64,000 nucleotides of DNA from Paraburkholderia sp041321145 (GCF_041321145.1 NZ_JBGGWA010000001.1:496001-560000), one strand, 5' to 3'; shown: positions 37,896 to 47,364, numbered from the stretch's first letter. The notes: generated by a model from the letters alone, not told the origin. Numbers and translations: made by a program.

Positions 37896-39605
37896 ATGAG
37901 CATCAACTACCAGACGCTGTCGTTCGACTACCAGCCTTGCCGCGAACAAAGCGCGCAAGGCGGTGCGGAGCAGGCGGCCTATCCCGTGATCGTGGTCGGC
38001 GCGGGGCCGGTGGGCCTCGCTACCGCGATCGATATCGCGCAGCAGGGCGTGCCGGTCGTACTGGTCGACGACGATTGTTCGTTGTCCACCGGTTCGCGGG
38101 CGATCTGTTTTTCGAAGCGCTCGCTCGATATCTTCGACCGGCTCGGCTGCGGGCAGCGAATGGTGGACAAGGGCATCAGCTGGAATGTCGGCAAGGTGTT
38201 CCTGAAAGATGAACTGGTGTACACGTTCAATCTGCAGCCGGAAGCGGGCCATAACCGGCCCGCGTTTATCAACCTGCAGCAGTACTACGTCGAAGGCTTT
38301 CTGCTCGAGCGCGCGCAGGAGATGCCTAATCTCGAGATCCGCTGGAAGAGCAAAGTGGTCGGCGTGCAGCAGAACGGCACGCAGGGCGCTCAAGACGCCA
38401 GTGTGACGCTGACCATCGACACACCCAACGGTCAGTACCCGTTATGCGGCCGCTATGTGGTGGCCGCCGACGGTTCGCGCAGTCCGATCCGCAATCTGAT
38501 GGGACTCGACAGCAAGGGGGTCACGTTCAAAGACCGCTTCCTGATCGCCGACGTCAAGATGGAAGCCGACTTCCCCACCGAACGCTGGTTCTGGTTCGAT
38601 CCGCCGTTCCATCCGAATCAATCGGTGCTCCTGCATCGGCAGCCGGACAACGTATGGCGGATTGATTTCCAGTTGGGTTGGGATGCCGATCCCGTGTTGG
38701 AAAAGACGCCGGAGCGTGTGATCCCGCGCGTGCGTGCGTTGCTCGGAGCGGATGCGAAGTTTGAGCTGGAATGGGTCAGCGTCTATACGTTTTCGTGTCT
38801 GCGCATGGACCGGTTCCGGCACGGCAACGTGCTGTTCGCGGGCGATTCCGCGCATGGCGTGTCGCCGTTCGGCGCACGCGGCGCGAACAGCGGCGTGCAG
38901 GACGCGGAAAACCTCGCATGGAAACTGGCGATGGTGCTCGAAGGTAAAGCGTCCGATGCTTTGCTCGACACGTATGCCAGCGAGCGCGAATTCGCCGCCG
39001 ACGAAAACATCCGCAACTCCACGCGCTCGACCGATTTCATTACGCCGAAGAGTCCCGTCAGCCGCGTGTTCCGCGATGCTGTTCTCAAGCTCTCGCGCCG
39101 ACATCCGTTTGCGCGGCAGTTGACGAACAGTGGCCGCTTGTCGGTACCGGCGGTGTTGCGTGACTCCCCATTGAACACAGCGGACAGCGAGCGTTTTGAC
39201 GGTCTGATGGTGCCGGGTGCGTCGTGTGTCGATGCGCCGGTGCAGGCAGCTGGGCAACCGGCATGGCTGCTGCAACAACTCGGCCAGCAATTCACGGGCG
39301 TGTTGTTCTGCGGCGAGCAAGGGCTCGATCAGGCGGCTCACTCTGCGTTGGATGCGTTGCATCGCGGTCCGATCCCGCTGAAGCTCGTCGTGGTGACGAG
39401 TGGCAATGCGCAGGTCGCTGCGGTCTCTGACGCGATCGTCGTGCGCGATGTCGACGGTCTTGCAAGCGCACGCTACGACGCAAAACCCGGCACCTTCTAT
39501 CTGATTCGACCGGACCAGCATGTCTGCGCGCGTTGGCGGCAACTCGACGCGACTGCGGTGATGAGAGCATTGAAGCGCGCGCTGTGCGTCGAAGGCACGG
39601 CCTGA
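37896..39605 (+). CDS. FAD-dependent aromatic-ring monooxygenase (PheA/TfdB/MhpA type)
   Basis: A 569-residue flavoprotein hydroxylase; ATG at 37896 follows GGACGGAG. The FAD-binding GxGxxG is VIVVGAGPVGLATAID (near 30-45), the DG motif is AADGSRSPIRNLMG, and the GD motif is LFAGDSAHGVSPFGARGANSG. The C-terminal ~170 residues form the thioredoxin-like domain of the phenol-hydroxylase group. These enzymes use NAD(P)H and O2 to hydroxylate phenolic rings. Substrate is unassigned; 3-hydroxybenzoate- or hydroxyphenylpropionate-like compounds are reasonable guesses from context. Confidence 0.9.
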   Translation: MSINYQTLSFDYQPCREQSAQGGAEQAAYPVIVVGAGPVGLATAIDIAQQGVPVVLVDDDCSLSTGSRAICFSKRSLDIFDRLGCGQRMVDKGISWNVGKVFLKDELVYTFNLQPEAGHNRPAFINLQQYYVEGFLLERAQEMPNLEIRWKSKVVGVQQNGTQGAQDASVTLTIDTPNGQYPLCGRYVVAADGSRSPIRNLMGLDSKGVTFKDRFLIADVKMEADFPTERWFWFDPPFHPNQSVLLHRQPDNVWRIDFQLGWDADPVLEKTPERVIPRVRALLGADAKFELEWVSVYTFSCLRMDRFRHGNVLFAGDSAHGVSPFGARGANSGVQDAENLAWKLAMVLEGKASDALLDTYASEREFAADENIRNSTRSTDFITPKSPVSRVFRDAVLKLSRRHPFARQLTNSGRLSVPAVLRDSPLNTADSERFDGLMVPGASCVDAPVQAAGQPAWLLQQLGQQFTGVLFCGEQGLDQAAHSALDALHRGPIPLKLVVVTSGNAQVAAVSDAIVVRDVDGLASARYDAKPGTFYLIRPDQHVCARWRQLDATAVMRALKRALCVEGTA

Positions 39606-39674
39606 AGGCAACGGCATGCACGGTTTTGGCGAAAGACGAAGCACATCGGCAAAAGAAAATAGCAGGAGACAGTT

Positions 39675-39911
39675 ATGGCATTGAACACGCAACCCAATCT
39701 CGCCCGTCCCGACGATTTCTACGAGGCGCTGATCGACATGCACCGTGATCTGGACGACGCGCAGAGTCAGTCGGCCAATGCGCAGCTGATCCTGTTGCTC
39801 GCCAACCATATCGGTGATCACGCGATACTGCTTGAAGCGATGCAGCACGCGCGTGAAGGCGTGGGCGATGCTTCGGCTAAAAGCGCAGAGGCCCATCCGC
39901 TGGCCGCCTGA
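39675..39911 (+). CDS. DUF2783 small protein
   Basis: A 78-residue protein matching DUF2783 (DFYEALIDMHRDLD, then NAQLILLLANHIGDHAILLEAM). Start is preceded by AGGAGA. Members accompany FAD monooxygenases of this kind and their role is unknown; it sits directly between the monooxygenase and the MFS gene. Confidence 0.88.
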   Translation: MALNTQPNLARPDDFYEALIDMHRDLDDAQSQSANAQLILLLANHIGDHAILLEAMQHAREGVGDASAKSAEAHPLAA

Positions 39912-39949
39912 ACACGCGGCACGACGAGCGGTAACGATTAAACGCTGCA

Positions 39950-39976
39950 CGCGCGTGGCCATTCGAGCCACGCGCG
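39950..39976 (+). terminator. hairpin between DUF2783 and MFS genes
   Basis: Perfect 10-bp inverted repeat CGCGCGTGGC / GCCACGCGCG with a 7-base loop and no U-run. It may attenuate or stabilise mRNA inside the operon rather than fully terminate. Confidence 0.5.
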
Positions 39977-40097
39977 ATCCACCCCGGCGCGCGGCGCATC
40001 TACACCGCCGCATGCCGTTCCAGTAGCACACCAGAACGCGGCGCATCAAGACGCCGGACTCACGGGTCCGTTGGACCCTCACGTTTGGAGAAAACCG

Positions 40098-41420
40098 ATG
40101 AGCCAATCCCTCGCCCCCGCGCTGGGCGCATCCGCTGCCGCGCACGACCACCTGCTGTATCGCAAGGTCTCGCTGCGAATCATTCCGTTTCTGTTCCTTT
40201 GCTATGTCGTGTCGTTTCTCGACCGCATCAATATCGGCTTTGCGCAGTTGCAGATGAAGCACGACCTCGGTTTCAGCGACGCGATGTACGGTCTCGGCGC
40301 GGCGGTCTTTTACATCGGCTACGTGCTGTGCGAAGTGCCGAGCAATATGCTGTTGGCGCGCTTCGGCGCGCGGCGGACCTTCACGCGGATCATGCTGCTG
40401 TGGGGCATTGCATCGGTTGGCATGATGCTGGTGTCGAAGCCCACGCACTTCTACGTGCTGCGTTTCATGCTCGGCGTGTTCGAAGCGGGATTCTTCCCGG
40501 GCATCGTGCTGTATTTGACCTACTGGTACCCGGCGCGGCGGCGCGCTGCCGTGCTGTCGATCTTCTTTGCCGGCGTCGCGGTGGCGGGCGTGCTCGGCGG
40601 CCTCGTGTCCGGCTGGATCATGCGCGACATGGGCGGCGTGATGGGGTTGTTCGGCTGGCAGTGGATGTTTGTGATTGAAGGCGCGCCGGCCATCGTACTT
40701 GGCCTGCTCGCCGCGTTTTATCTGGTCGACGGGCCGCAGCATGCGACGTGGCTCAACGCTGATGAGAAAGCGCAACTGATTGCGCAACGCGATGAAGACC
40801 GCCGTGCTTCGTCGGAGGCGCATTCGTCGCGCTCATTCATGAACGCGCTGCGTAATCCGCGGGTTTATCTATTCGCGTTCATCTATTTTTCACTGACCTG
40901 CGCGTCGCTGACACTGAACTTCTGGATGCCGCTGATGATTCGCGACTTCGGCATTCACGATGTGCTGGCGATCAGTCTGTACACCGTGATTCCGAATGCG
41001 GTCGGTGCGGTGGGCTTGATTCTGATTGCACGCAACTCGGACCGCTGTGGCGAACGGCGCCGGCACTTCGCGGTTTGCACGATCGGCGGTGGCATCGCGC
41101 TCTCGCTGCTGACCCTGCATCTGAGCAGCTTTCCCGCAATGCTCGCGATTCTCTCGGTGGCGGCCGTGCTGATTTTTGCCGCGTTGCCGATCTTCTGGAC
41201 TGTGCCGTCGGGCTATCTATCTGGCGCCGCGGCTGCGGCCGGTATTGCGCTGATCAGCAGCATCGGCATTACAAGCGGGATTGTCAGCCCTTGGGTCATC
41301 GGTCTGATCAAGACACACACCGGCAGCATGGACAATGCGCTGTATCTCTTGACCGCGTTGCTGTTCGTCAGCGGTGTGGCGTTGCTGCTCGGCGTGCCGA
41401 AGGAAGTCAGGCGCAGCTAG
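40098..41420 (+). CDS. MFS transporter, anion:cation symporter type
   Basis: A 440-residue inner-membrane permease with about 12 hydrophobic segments. ATG at 40098 follows TTGGAG. The first helix FLFLCYVVSFLDRINIGFAQ and the following GLGAAVFYIGYVLCEVPSNM are characteristic of ACS-family (tartrate/phthalate/4-hydroxyphenylacetate-like) symporters. Position after an aromatic monooxygenase suggests uptake of its substrate. Confidence 0.92.
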   Translation: MSQSLAPALGASAAAHDHLLYRKVSLRIIPFLFLCYVVSFLDRINIGFAQLQMKHDLGFSDAMYGLGAAVFYIGYVLCEVPSNMLLARFGARRTFTRIMLLWGIASVGMMLVSKPTHFYVLRFMLGVFEAGFFPGIVLYLTYWYPARRRAAVLSIFFAGVAVAGVLGGLVSGWIMRDMGGVMGLFGWQWMFVIEGAPAIVLGLLAAFYLVDGPQHATWLNADEKAQLIAQRDEDRRASSEAHSSRSFMNALRNPRVYLFAFIYFSLTCASLTLNFWMPLMIRDFGIHDVLAISLYTVIPNAVGAVGLILIARNSDRCGERRRHFAVCTIGGGIALSLLTLHLSSFPAMLAILSVAAVLIFAALPIFWTVPSGYLSGAAAAAGIALISSIGITSGIVSPWVIGLIKTHTGSMDNALYLLTALLFVSGVALLLGVPKEVRRS

Positions 41421-41502
41421 GATCGAATGGGCTCGGACGTCATATCGGGTAGAGTCGCGAATATTCCTCTGTGACCGTACGCAAAACGTCCGAATCTTCG
41501 CG

Positions 41503-42198
41503 ATGTATTCGATCGAACCTGTTCCCTTACCGCATGACGGCCCGGCCGACATTTCGTTGTGGCGAGTCGATTTCGCTTTTGACGCTTCGCTGGCCGATAC
41601 GGCCTTCACGGCGCTCAGCGACGACGAACGCGTGAGAGCCAAAAGCTTTCGCCGCCAGGACGACGCGCTCCGATTCGCGTCCGTGCGCGCGGCGCTGCGC
41701 GAGCAACTCGCGCGGCGTCTCGGCATCGCGGCAGATGCCGTCCGGTTCACGAGCGATGCAAACCGTCGCCCGCATCTGGCTGATTTCAACGCGCTCGACT
41801 TCAACGTATCGCATGCAGGCGCCCACGGGCTCGTAGCAATGTCGCCTGAGCGGCGTGTCGGAGTCGATGTCGAGCATCACAGCGACAAATTCGATTGGCA
41901 TTCGATCGCGTCGTTGACCCTCGATGCAAGCGAAGCGGCGTGGATCGAGCAGCTCGACGCAGCACGGCAGGTTGCGGCGTTCTACGACGCATGGGTCGCC
42001 AAAGAAGCGCTCGTCAAAGCAACGGGGGTGGGCATCACGCGCGGGTTACAGCATTTGACGGTGCTGCCGCGTGACAGTACTCAGGTGACACTCCGCAATC
42101 CGATTCCCGAAGACATGCGCGAAATGGCTGCGCGCTGGATTGCGGCGCCGGACGGCTATTCCGCATGCGTGGCGTGGTCGGCGACAACGTTCGCCTGA
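41503..42198 (+). CDS. 4'-phosphopantetheinyl transferase (Sfp type)
   Basis: A 231-residue enzyme; the frame begins earlier but the ATG at 41503 starts the conserved domain. Signature motifs: FNVSHAGAHGLVAM, GVDVEHH (magnesium-binding Asp/Glu) and WVAKEALVKATGVGI (W-x-x-KEA-x-x-K). It transfers phosphopantetheine from CoA to carrier proteins. No carrier protein, PKS or NRPS is in the window, so its client lies elsewhere. Confidence 0.9.
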   Translation: MYSIEPVPLPHDGPADISLWRVDFAFDASLADTAFTALSDDERVRAKSFRRQDDALRFASVRAALREQLARRLGIAADAVRFTSDANRRPHLADFNALDFNVSHAGAHGLVAMSPERRVGVDVEHHSDKFDWHSIASLTLDASEAAWIEQLDAARQVAAFYDAWVAKEALVKATGVGITRGLQHLTVLPRDSTQVTLRNPIPEDMREMAARWIAAPDGYSACVAWSATTFA

Positions 42199-42311
42199 TC
42201 GAAGTCGAGCGATCCGCCGCTCAGGTTCACGAAGCAACGCAAGGCGCCCCCGGATATGATGGCGAAATGCCGCACTAAGCCTGCAGCATCCTTGTCCACC
42301 CACGCTCGCCC

Positions 42312-43547
42312 ATGCCGACAAAATCATTCGATGCTGCATCGACCGCCGCAGCCACCGAAGCGGTACGGCGTCTGCCCACCTTGATGCTGGCCGCCGGCCT
42401 GTCGTTAGGCAGCGCGATCGCGCTGGGCCTTGCCCGTTTCGCCTATGCGTTGCTGTTGCCGTCGATGAAACTCGATCTCGGCTGGAGCTTCGCTCAAGCC
42501 GGCGCAATGAATACCGCCAATGCACTGGGCTATCTGCTGGGTGCGCTGGCTTTTCCGCGGCTCGCGCGCCGCTGGTCGGCCGGTGTGTTGTTCGGCGCCG
42601 GTTGCGCGGCCACCGCGCTCCTGATGGCCGTCAGCGGTCTGCTGGCCGATACGCATTCACTACTCGCGTTGCGCGTGATTACCGGCGCGAGCAGCGCGGC
42701 GATTTTCATCAGTGGCGGGGTGCTGGCAGCGCGGCTTGCGTCGGCGAGGCCGCATGATGCGGGGCTTGTGCTGGGTTTGTATTACGGGGGCACCGGCTGG
42801 GGTATCGTCGCTTCGTCGGTGCTGGTGCCGCTGACCATTCTCAACGTCGCGCACGGCTGGCAGTTTGCGTGGTTTGCGCTGGCGGCCGCGTGCGCCGTAT
42901 TCGCCACGATCGCCATCGGCGCCGCGAGGAAAATCGACAGCGTTCACGCGACGGGGTCGTCGGCCGCGCATGCTTCCGATGCCGCCGACGCGCCACGTTG
43001 GCCGCGTTTCAGTCCGGCGCTGGCTGGCTATGGCTTGTTCGGCGTCGGTTATATCGGCTACATGACCTTCATCGTCGCGCTGCTGCGCAACGCGGGCATG
43101 AGCGCGGCTGTGGTGACGGGTTTCTACCTGTTGCTCGGCGTGGCGACGGTGGTCTCGGCGCGCTTGTGGTCCGGTCTGCTCGACCGCATGCGCGGCGGCC
43201 ATGCGCTCGCCATACTCAACGCGTTGCTCGCGGTGGCGACGCTATTGCCCGCGCTGTTCACGCAACCGTGGGTAGCGTTTATTTCCGGCGTGCTGTTCGG
43301 CGCGACGTTTCTCTCTGCTGTCGCTTCGACCACGGCTTTCGTGCGCCACAATCTGCCCGCGAGCCACTGGGCCAAGGGCATCAGCGCATTCACGATCGTG
43401 TTCGCGTTCGGACAGATCGTTGGGCCGATGGTGATCGGGTGGGTTTCGGATGGCGCGGGGCTCGCACGCGGACTGGTTTATTCCGCGCTGCTGCTCGCGG
43501 CCGGCGCGGTGCTGGCCGCTTGCCAGAAACCGTTGCGCGGAGTCTGA
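42312..43547 (+). CDS. YbfB/YjiJ-type MFS transporter
   Basis: A 411-residue inner-membrane protein with about 12 membrane segments, lacking large loops apart from one central cytoplasmic loop (about 200-225). The N-terminus GLARFAYALLLPSMKLDLGWSFAQAGAMNTANALGYLLGAL is characteristic of the YbfB/YjiJ MFS group. Substrate unknown. It is adjacent to but not overlapping the PPTase gene. Confidence 0.87.
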   Translation: MPTKSFDAASTAAATEAVRRLPTLMLAAGLSLGSAIALGLARFAYALLLPSMKLDLGWSFAQAGAMNTANALGYLLGALAFPRLARRWSAGVLFGAGCAATALLMAVSGLLADTHSLLALRVITGASSAAIFISGGVLAARLASARPHDAGLVLGLYYGGTGWGIVASSVLVPLTILNVAHGWQFAWFALAAACAVFATIAIGAARKIDSVHATGSSAAHASDAADAPRWPRFSPALAGYGLFGVGYIGYMTFIVALLRNAGMSAAVVTGFYLLLGVATVVSARLWSGLLDRMRGGHALAILNALLAVATLLPALFTQPWVAFISGVLFGATFLSAVASTTAFVRHNLPASHWAKGISAFTIVFAFGQIVGPMVIGWVSDGAGLARGLVYSALLLAAGAVLAACQKPLRGV

Positions 43548-43588
43548 GCCGGCGAGTCCGCGCGGCCACGGATTAGCGCCTCAGCGCA

Positions 43589-44062
43589 TTAGACCTGCAC
43601 CGACGGAATGCTCTTCATACACCGCAACGCAAACATCGAACGGCTGTGACGGATGCCGGCGATCTTATAGAGCTTCTCGCGCAGAAACCGCTCGTAACCG
43701 GCCGTACCGTCGACCGCCACTTTGACCAGATAGTCGTAATCGCCCGACACCAGATACGCTTCCAGCACTTCGGTCAGCGTGGCCAGTTCGGCGCCGAAGC
43801 GAGCGAGGGCATCGTCGTCGTGACGGTCGAGTGTGACTTCGAGCAGCACCACGTCGGCGAAGCCAAGCTTCTGCTGATCGAGTAACGCGACGTAGCCGCG
43901 AATATATCCCTCGGTTTCCAATTGACGCGTGCGATTCCAGCACGCAGTGGTCGACATGCCGACCAGCTCCGCGAGCTCGGCGTTGCTCAGGCGCGCGTTC
44001 TTCTGCAACTCGCGCATGATCTTCCGATCCTGGTTGTCTAGTGGGCGACTTCGGGTGGTCAT
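43589..44062 (-). CDS. Lrp/AsnC-family regulator
   Basis: A 157-residue regulator: N-terminal helix-turn-helix (LDNQDRKIMRELQKNARLSNAELA..., CWNRTRQLETEGYI) and C-terminal RAM ligand/oligomerisation domain (EAYLVSGDYDYLVKVAV). Normal family length. Convergent with the YbfB-type transporter gene; the 300 bp upstream has no partner gene in divergent orientation, so the target is unknown. Confidence 0.93.
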   Translation of the reverse strand: MTTRSRPLDNQDRKIMRELQKNARLSNAELAELVGMSTTACWNRTRQLETEGYIRGYVALLDQQKLGFADVVLLEVTLDRHDDDALARFGAELATLTEVLEAYLVSGDYDYLVKVAVDGTAGYERFLREKLYKIAGIRHSRSMFALRCMKSIPSVQV

Positions 44063-44368
44063 GGCATTCTCGGAAGGTTATTCGGATGAATGTCATTCTA
44101 AAGGAAGATTGTCCTGCACTCGATTCATGGGTGCATTGCTTTAGGAAGCATATCCAGCATGCGCCCGGGTATATTTTCAGGGTGCATTCATGCCCGGGAC
44201 AACCGTCCGGGCCGCCGGCCTCAGGCCTGCGGTCTCGCGCGGCCACAAGCTGCCATCTGGTGCGTCGCTGCCTTTACAAGAAGGCGGCACGCGGGCGGAT
44301 TCCGGCGTCACCCGCGCCGGAAGATGCGCTCGTCGGGCATGGACGCATTTTCCTGATCGAGTGATCGC
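44063..44368. other. intergenic region above the Lrp gene
   Basis: Contains the promoter side of the Lrp gene and the 3' side of the small protein gene at 44369. Frames here are shadows. No RNA or repeat was recognised. Confidence 0.4.
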
Positions 44369-44740
44369 TCAACTCGGTTTGTTGGGCGCTCTAACCGCGC
44401 TTTGCACGGCGACATTGCGATACACGTCGCGGCAGAATTGCGTACCGCTCTCAAGTGTGCCGTAGACGGCAGAGGTGACCTGCACTGTTCCTTCGACACG
44501 TTGAGACGTCGACGGATTGACGACGGCGGCGTCGATAGCGAATGGATCAGTGGGCGAGGCGCGCATGATGCCGACGCCTTTGATCGTGACTGCGAGACAG
44601 GGATCAGGCACTTGTGGACCATGAGTGGCGGCAACGTTGAAATTGATGTTCAGGGTCCAGAAGCCCTCATGAATACCCTGATGAATAATGACCGCCTTCA
44701 CCACGTCCTGATGTGACAGGGTGTATTCGTTGCTTGCCAT
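44369..44740 (-). CDS. hypothetical 123-residue protein
   Basis: Starts at 44740 with an excellent AAGGAGG site about 6 bases before the ATG; upstream codons in frame are discarded. No signal peptide or membrane segment. The sequence (GFWTLNINFNVAATHGPQ, LAVTIKGVGIMRA, VQVTSAVYGTLESG) is beta-strand-rich. I do not recognise the family. A perfect 14-bp palindrome (ACGTCTCGAGACGT, 44930-44943) lies 190 bp upstream. Confidence 0.65.
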   Translation of the reverse strand: MASNEYTLSHQDVVKAVIIHQGIHEGFWTLNINFNVAATHGPQVPDPCLAVTIKGVGIMRASPTDPFAIDAAVVNPSTSQRVEGTVQVTSAVYGTLESGTQFCRDVYRNVAVQSAVRAPNKPS

Positions 44741-45021
44741 GGTCCCTCCTTGCTCGTACGCAGCATGTGCGTGCGTGTGCAGATATGGCATTTTGCGCGA
44801 GCTAGCGAGGCTAGTTTACGCGCCGTCTTTTGAAGCGCAAGTTAACGGGGGGCACCGCCACGCGGTTCCGCGCGATTTTTCGTCAACGCGCGCATGAATG
44901 AAGTGCAAAAAGAAGACGCCCGGTTGAGGACGTCTCGAGACGTGACCCCGCCCATACAGGCGGCGTCGCGCGAAATGACCTTCAGGTGAACTGTTTATCT
45001 TGCTGAGTGTGTTGCAAAGGA

Positions 45022-45096
45022 TTAATGGAAAATGAGGTACAGGATGACCAATACAATCAGCGGAACGCCAAGAAGCCAGCCGAGAAGGTAAGGCAT
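45022..45096 (-). CDS. 24-residue hydrophobic membrane peptide
   Basis: ATG at 45096 with AAGGAG eight bases upstream encodes MPYLLGWLLGVPLIVLVIL..., a single membrane helix ending in YLIFH. The strong ribosome-binding site and clean helix argue for a genuine small protein. Its neighbours include another tiny membrane protein (46194-46349). Function unknown; similar envelope-stress-associated micropeptides exist in proteobacteria. Confidence 0.65.
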   Translation of the reverse strand: MPYLLGWLLGVPLIVLVILYLIFH

Positions 45097-45255
45097 GATG
45101 TGATCTCCTTTCGTGTGGAAGTTTGGAATACGATGGTTATTCAGCATTCGGCGTGCCTGACGGTTTTTTTGCCTGCCGCAAAGTAGACGAAAGAGGCAGC
45201 AGGCCCGCCATTCAGGGCAAATCCCCCTTCGGCACATTGTTGAACCGCACTGGAT

Positions 45256-46059
45256 CTAGCCGTTGCCGGTAAAGCCCGGATACAGCGTCATGCCGCCATC
45301 GACAAACAGCGTCGTGCCCACCACGTAATCGCTTTCATCCGATGCGAGCCAGACAGCGGCTTTGCCGATATCCTCCACTTCACCCACCCGCCCATAGGGA
45401 ATCAAACGCAGTAATTTCTCGAGCGCGGCGTCCGTATCCCACGCATCCTTGTTGATCGGCGTACGGATCGCGCCTGGTGCAATGGAGTTAACGCGAATGC
45501 GCTCCGGCGCCACCTCCTGCGCGAGGGATTTCATGAACATCTGAATCCCGCCTTTGGACGCCGCGTAGTTGACATGCCCGGCCCAAGGGATCACTTGGTG
45601 CACCGAGCTCATGCAGATGAGCTTGCCGAGCGCTTTCGAAACAGCTCGCGGGCCGCGTCGCCGAAACTCTTTCACCGCCGCCTGCGCCGTCAAAAACTGC
45701 CCGGTCAGATTGGTTGCCAGCACCGTTTGCCACTCCTCCAGTGTCATATCGGCGAATGCACTATCCTTCTGCAATCCGGAATTCGCGACCACGATGTCGA
45801 CGCTGTCAAACCGCGCTCGGCATGCATCGAACATTCTCTCGACCTGGGCGGGATCGGCCACATCGGCTTGCACGGCGATTGCCGCGCCGCCTGCTTTGCC
45901 GATCGTGTCGGCGAGCTGCTCAGCCGCTTCGGGATGCGAATGATAATTCAGCACCACGGCAGCGCCCGCATTCGCCAGTGCCTGCGCAACGCCATACCCG
46001 ATGCCGGAACTGGCGCCTGTGATCAAGGCGACCTGATTTTCAAGTAACTTTTTTTCCAC
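45256..46059 (-). CDS. SDR-family oxidoreductase (glucose-1-dehydrogenase-like)
   Basis: A 267-residue classical SDR: TGASSGIGYGVA cofactor motif, NSG in place of NAG, catalytic Ser in ICMSSVHQ and YAASKGG (Tyr-x-x-x-Lys). The C-terminus GTTLFVDGGMTLYPGF fits the glucose 1-dehydrogenase-like SDR group, often general-stress genes. It is flanked by tiny membrane proteins on the same strand, suggesting a stress-associated cluster; this is inference. Confidence 0.9.
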   Translation of the reverse strand: MEKKLLENQVALITGASSGIGYGVAQALANAGAAVVLNYHSHPEAAEQLADTIGKAGGAAIAVQADVADPAQVERMFDACRARFDSVDIVVANSGLQKDSAFADMTLEEWQTVLATNLTGQFLTAQAAVKEFRRRGPRAVSKALGKLICMSSVHQVIPWAGHVNYAASKGGIQMFMKSLAQEVAPERIRVNSIAPGAIRTPINKDAWDTDAALEKLLRLIPYGRVGEVEDIGKAAVWLASDESDYVVGTTLFVDGGMTLYPGFTGNG

Positions 46060-46110
46060 CGCGTTCTCCGGCGTGACAACGTGAATGTATATCGACAGTC
46101 GGCAAAGCGA

Positions 46111-46156
46111 GGCCGCCGGATGTCCGTGCAGCGAACTGCACCGATATCCGGCGGCC
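46111..46156 (-). terminator. strong two-part hairpin after the DUF3309 gene
   Basis: Outer perfect 11-bp stem GGCCGCCGGAT / ATCCGGCGGCC (46111-46121, 46146-46156) enclosing inner stem GTGCAG-CGAA-CTGCAC. Read on the minus strand it follows the DUF3309 stop by about 40 bases and precedes the SDR; no long U-run. Confidence 0.6.
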
Positions 46157-46193
46157 GGCTCGATTTGAACTACTTAAGCGAGTAGCGCACAGG

Positions 46194-46349
46194 CTATATC
46201 ACCCCGGCTATGAGCAAGACGATCACCACGATCACCACGATGCCGAGACCGCCCGTAGGCGCATAGCCCCATGAACGGCTATGCGGCCAGGTCGGAAAAG
46301 CACCGATGAGGAGAAGGATCAGCACAATCAGAAGAATAGTTCCCAACAT
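46194..46349 (-). CDS. DUF3309 small membrane protein
   Basis: A 51-residue protein: MLGTILLIVLILLLIGAFP, then WPHSRSWGY, then a second helix GIVVIVVIVLLIAG. This is the complete DUF3309 pattern of two membrane helices around a Trp/His/Tyr loop. Ribosome-binding sequence CGGAG lies upstream. Function unknown in the family. Confidence 0.88.
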   Translation of the reverse strand: MLGTILLIVLILLLIGAFPTWPHSRSWGYAPTGGLGIVVIVVIVLLIAGVI

Positions 46350-46602
46350 ATATGAGCTCCGCTTGGTTGATAGGACCTGCCCTGTGACCACCGCCACGCA
46401 ACGCGCGCCGGAGCGCGCTTGCAAAAGGCAGTATCGGTGACCTTGTTGAGCAATCCGCATGCCCAGAGCGATTCGAGCGCGACCCGCAGCGCGGCCACGA
46501 CGATCGCGCGCATCGCCGGCAGCGATGCAGCGAAACTGCAGCAGTTGTCCGTGCGGCAGAGGAGCGATCGGCCCGGGCTTCAAGAGGGGCTTATTTGCGC
46601 AC

Positions 46603-46887
46603 TTACCTGCGTGCGGCCTGATACGCGCCCAATGCCGCGCCGAGGTCTTCGTCGGTCATCGCCGGGAAGATGTTCATCGTCAACAAGTCACCCCATTCGA
46701 GCGCCAGCGCCGAGAGACCACGGGTATCGCCGGCTTCGACCACCGCAAAGCCATGCAATCCGCCGATCGCATGCCAGCGCCCCAGCAATGTGACACCCTC
46801 CGGCGCCTGGCCGCCGGTTTTCATGAAGCGCTCGATCACAGAACTTTCCGCGGTCGGCAGACCATCCCACTGCACGATGAATTTCAT
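46603..46887 (-). CDS. DUF3303 small protein
   Basis: A 94-residue protein starting MKFIVQWDGLP at 46887 with GGAGA upstream; the longer frame adds arginine-rich, non-conserved sequence. Features GVTLLGRWHAIGGLHGFAVVEAGD and LLTMNIFPAMTDEDLG match DUF3303, a ferredoxin-like-fold family related to dimeric alpha-beta-barrel proteins. Function unknown. Confidence 0.82.
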   Translation of the reverse strand: MKFIVQWDGLPTAESSVIERFMKTGGQAPEGVTLLGRWHAIGGLHGFAVVEAGDTRGLSALALEWGDLLTMNIFPAMTDEDLGAALGAYQAARR

Positions 46888-47313
46888 TGCGGGTCTCCAA
46901 TTTGAATTGGCGATGCCGGCTCGTGGCGCGCTGTCATCGTCGCTGGTGCCGAGTGCCTTTGCGTGCCTCGCGCCGCAAATACGCCGCGCCTGGATGCGGT
47001 CCGCAACGCGCGCGCTATCGGCAACCGGCATGAAACCACGTGGCATCCTAAACATCATAGGCGGGTGCACGGTGACCAGCGTCGCCGCGTGCGGACATTC
47101 GCCAGGTCAATTAAACAACGCCCGTCTCCCGGAGCGTGGCGCGGTTGTTTTTTCCAATTGCAGGCGTCTCGCGCGTCCTACAAGAAGAACGCCTTAAGTC
47201 GGTTACCGAAGATGGTGTCTCGAACGGAATAGCGGTGCGCCATGCGGCGTGGCGGGACAACCGGTGCGGGCCGCTGGGGCCAGGCGGCAGCAGCGCCCAG
47301 GCATCAAATACAA

Positions 47314-47340
47314 ACGGCACGCGCATTGCGCGCGTGCCGT
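47314..47340 (-). terminator. terminator hairpin of the peptide-gene run
   Basis: Perfect 11-bp stem ACGGCACGCGC / GCGCGTGCCGT with a 5-base loop, 25 bp beyond the stop of the last precursor gene; on the minus strand it is followed by TTGTATTTG. A reasonable Rho-independent terminator. Confidence 0.6.
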
Positions 47341-47364
47341 TGCTGTGAGCGTCTGAATCGGAGT

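Noticed and set aside
38442..40823. 793-codon minus-strand frame across the monooxygenase and MFS genes
   Set aside because: Arg/His-rich shadow of two well-supported plus-strand genes; no domain recognised.
44930..44943. Perfect 14-bp palindrome ACGTCTCGAGACGT as an operator
   Set aside because: Single occurrence, about 190 bp from the nearest start, and short palindromes are expected by chance; noted only.
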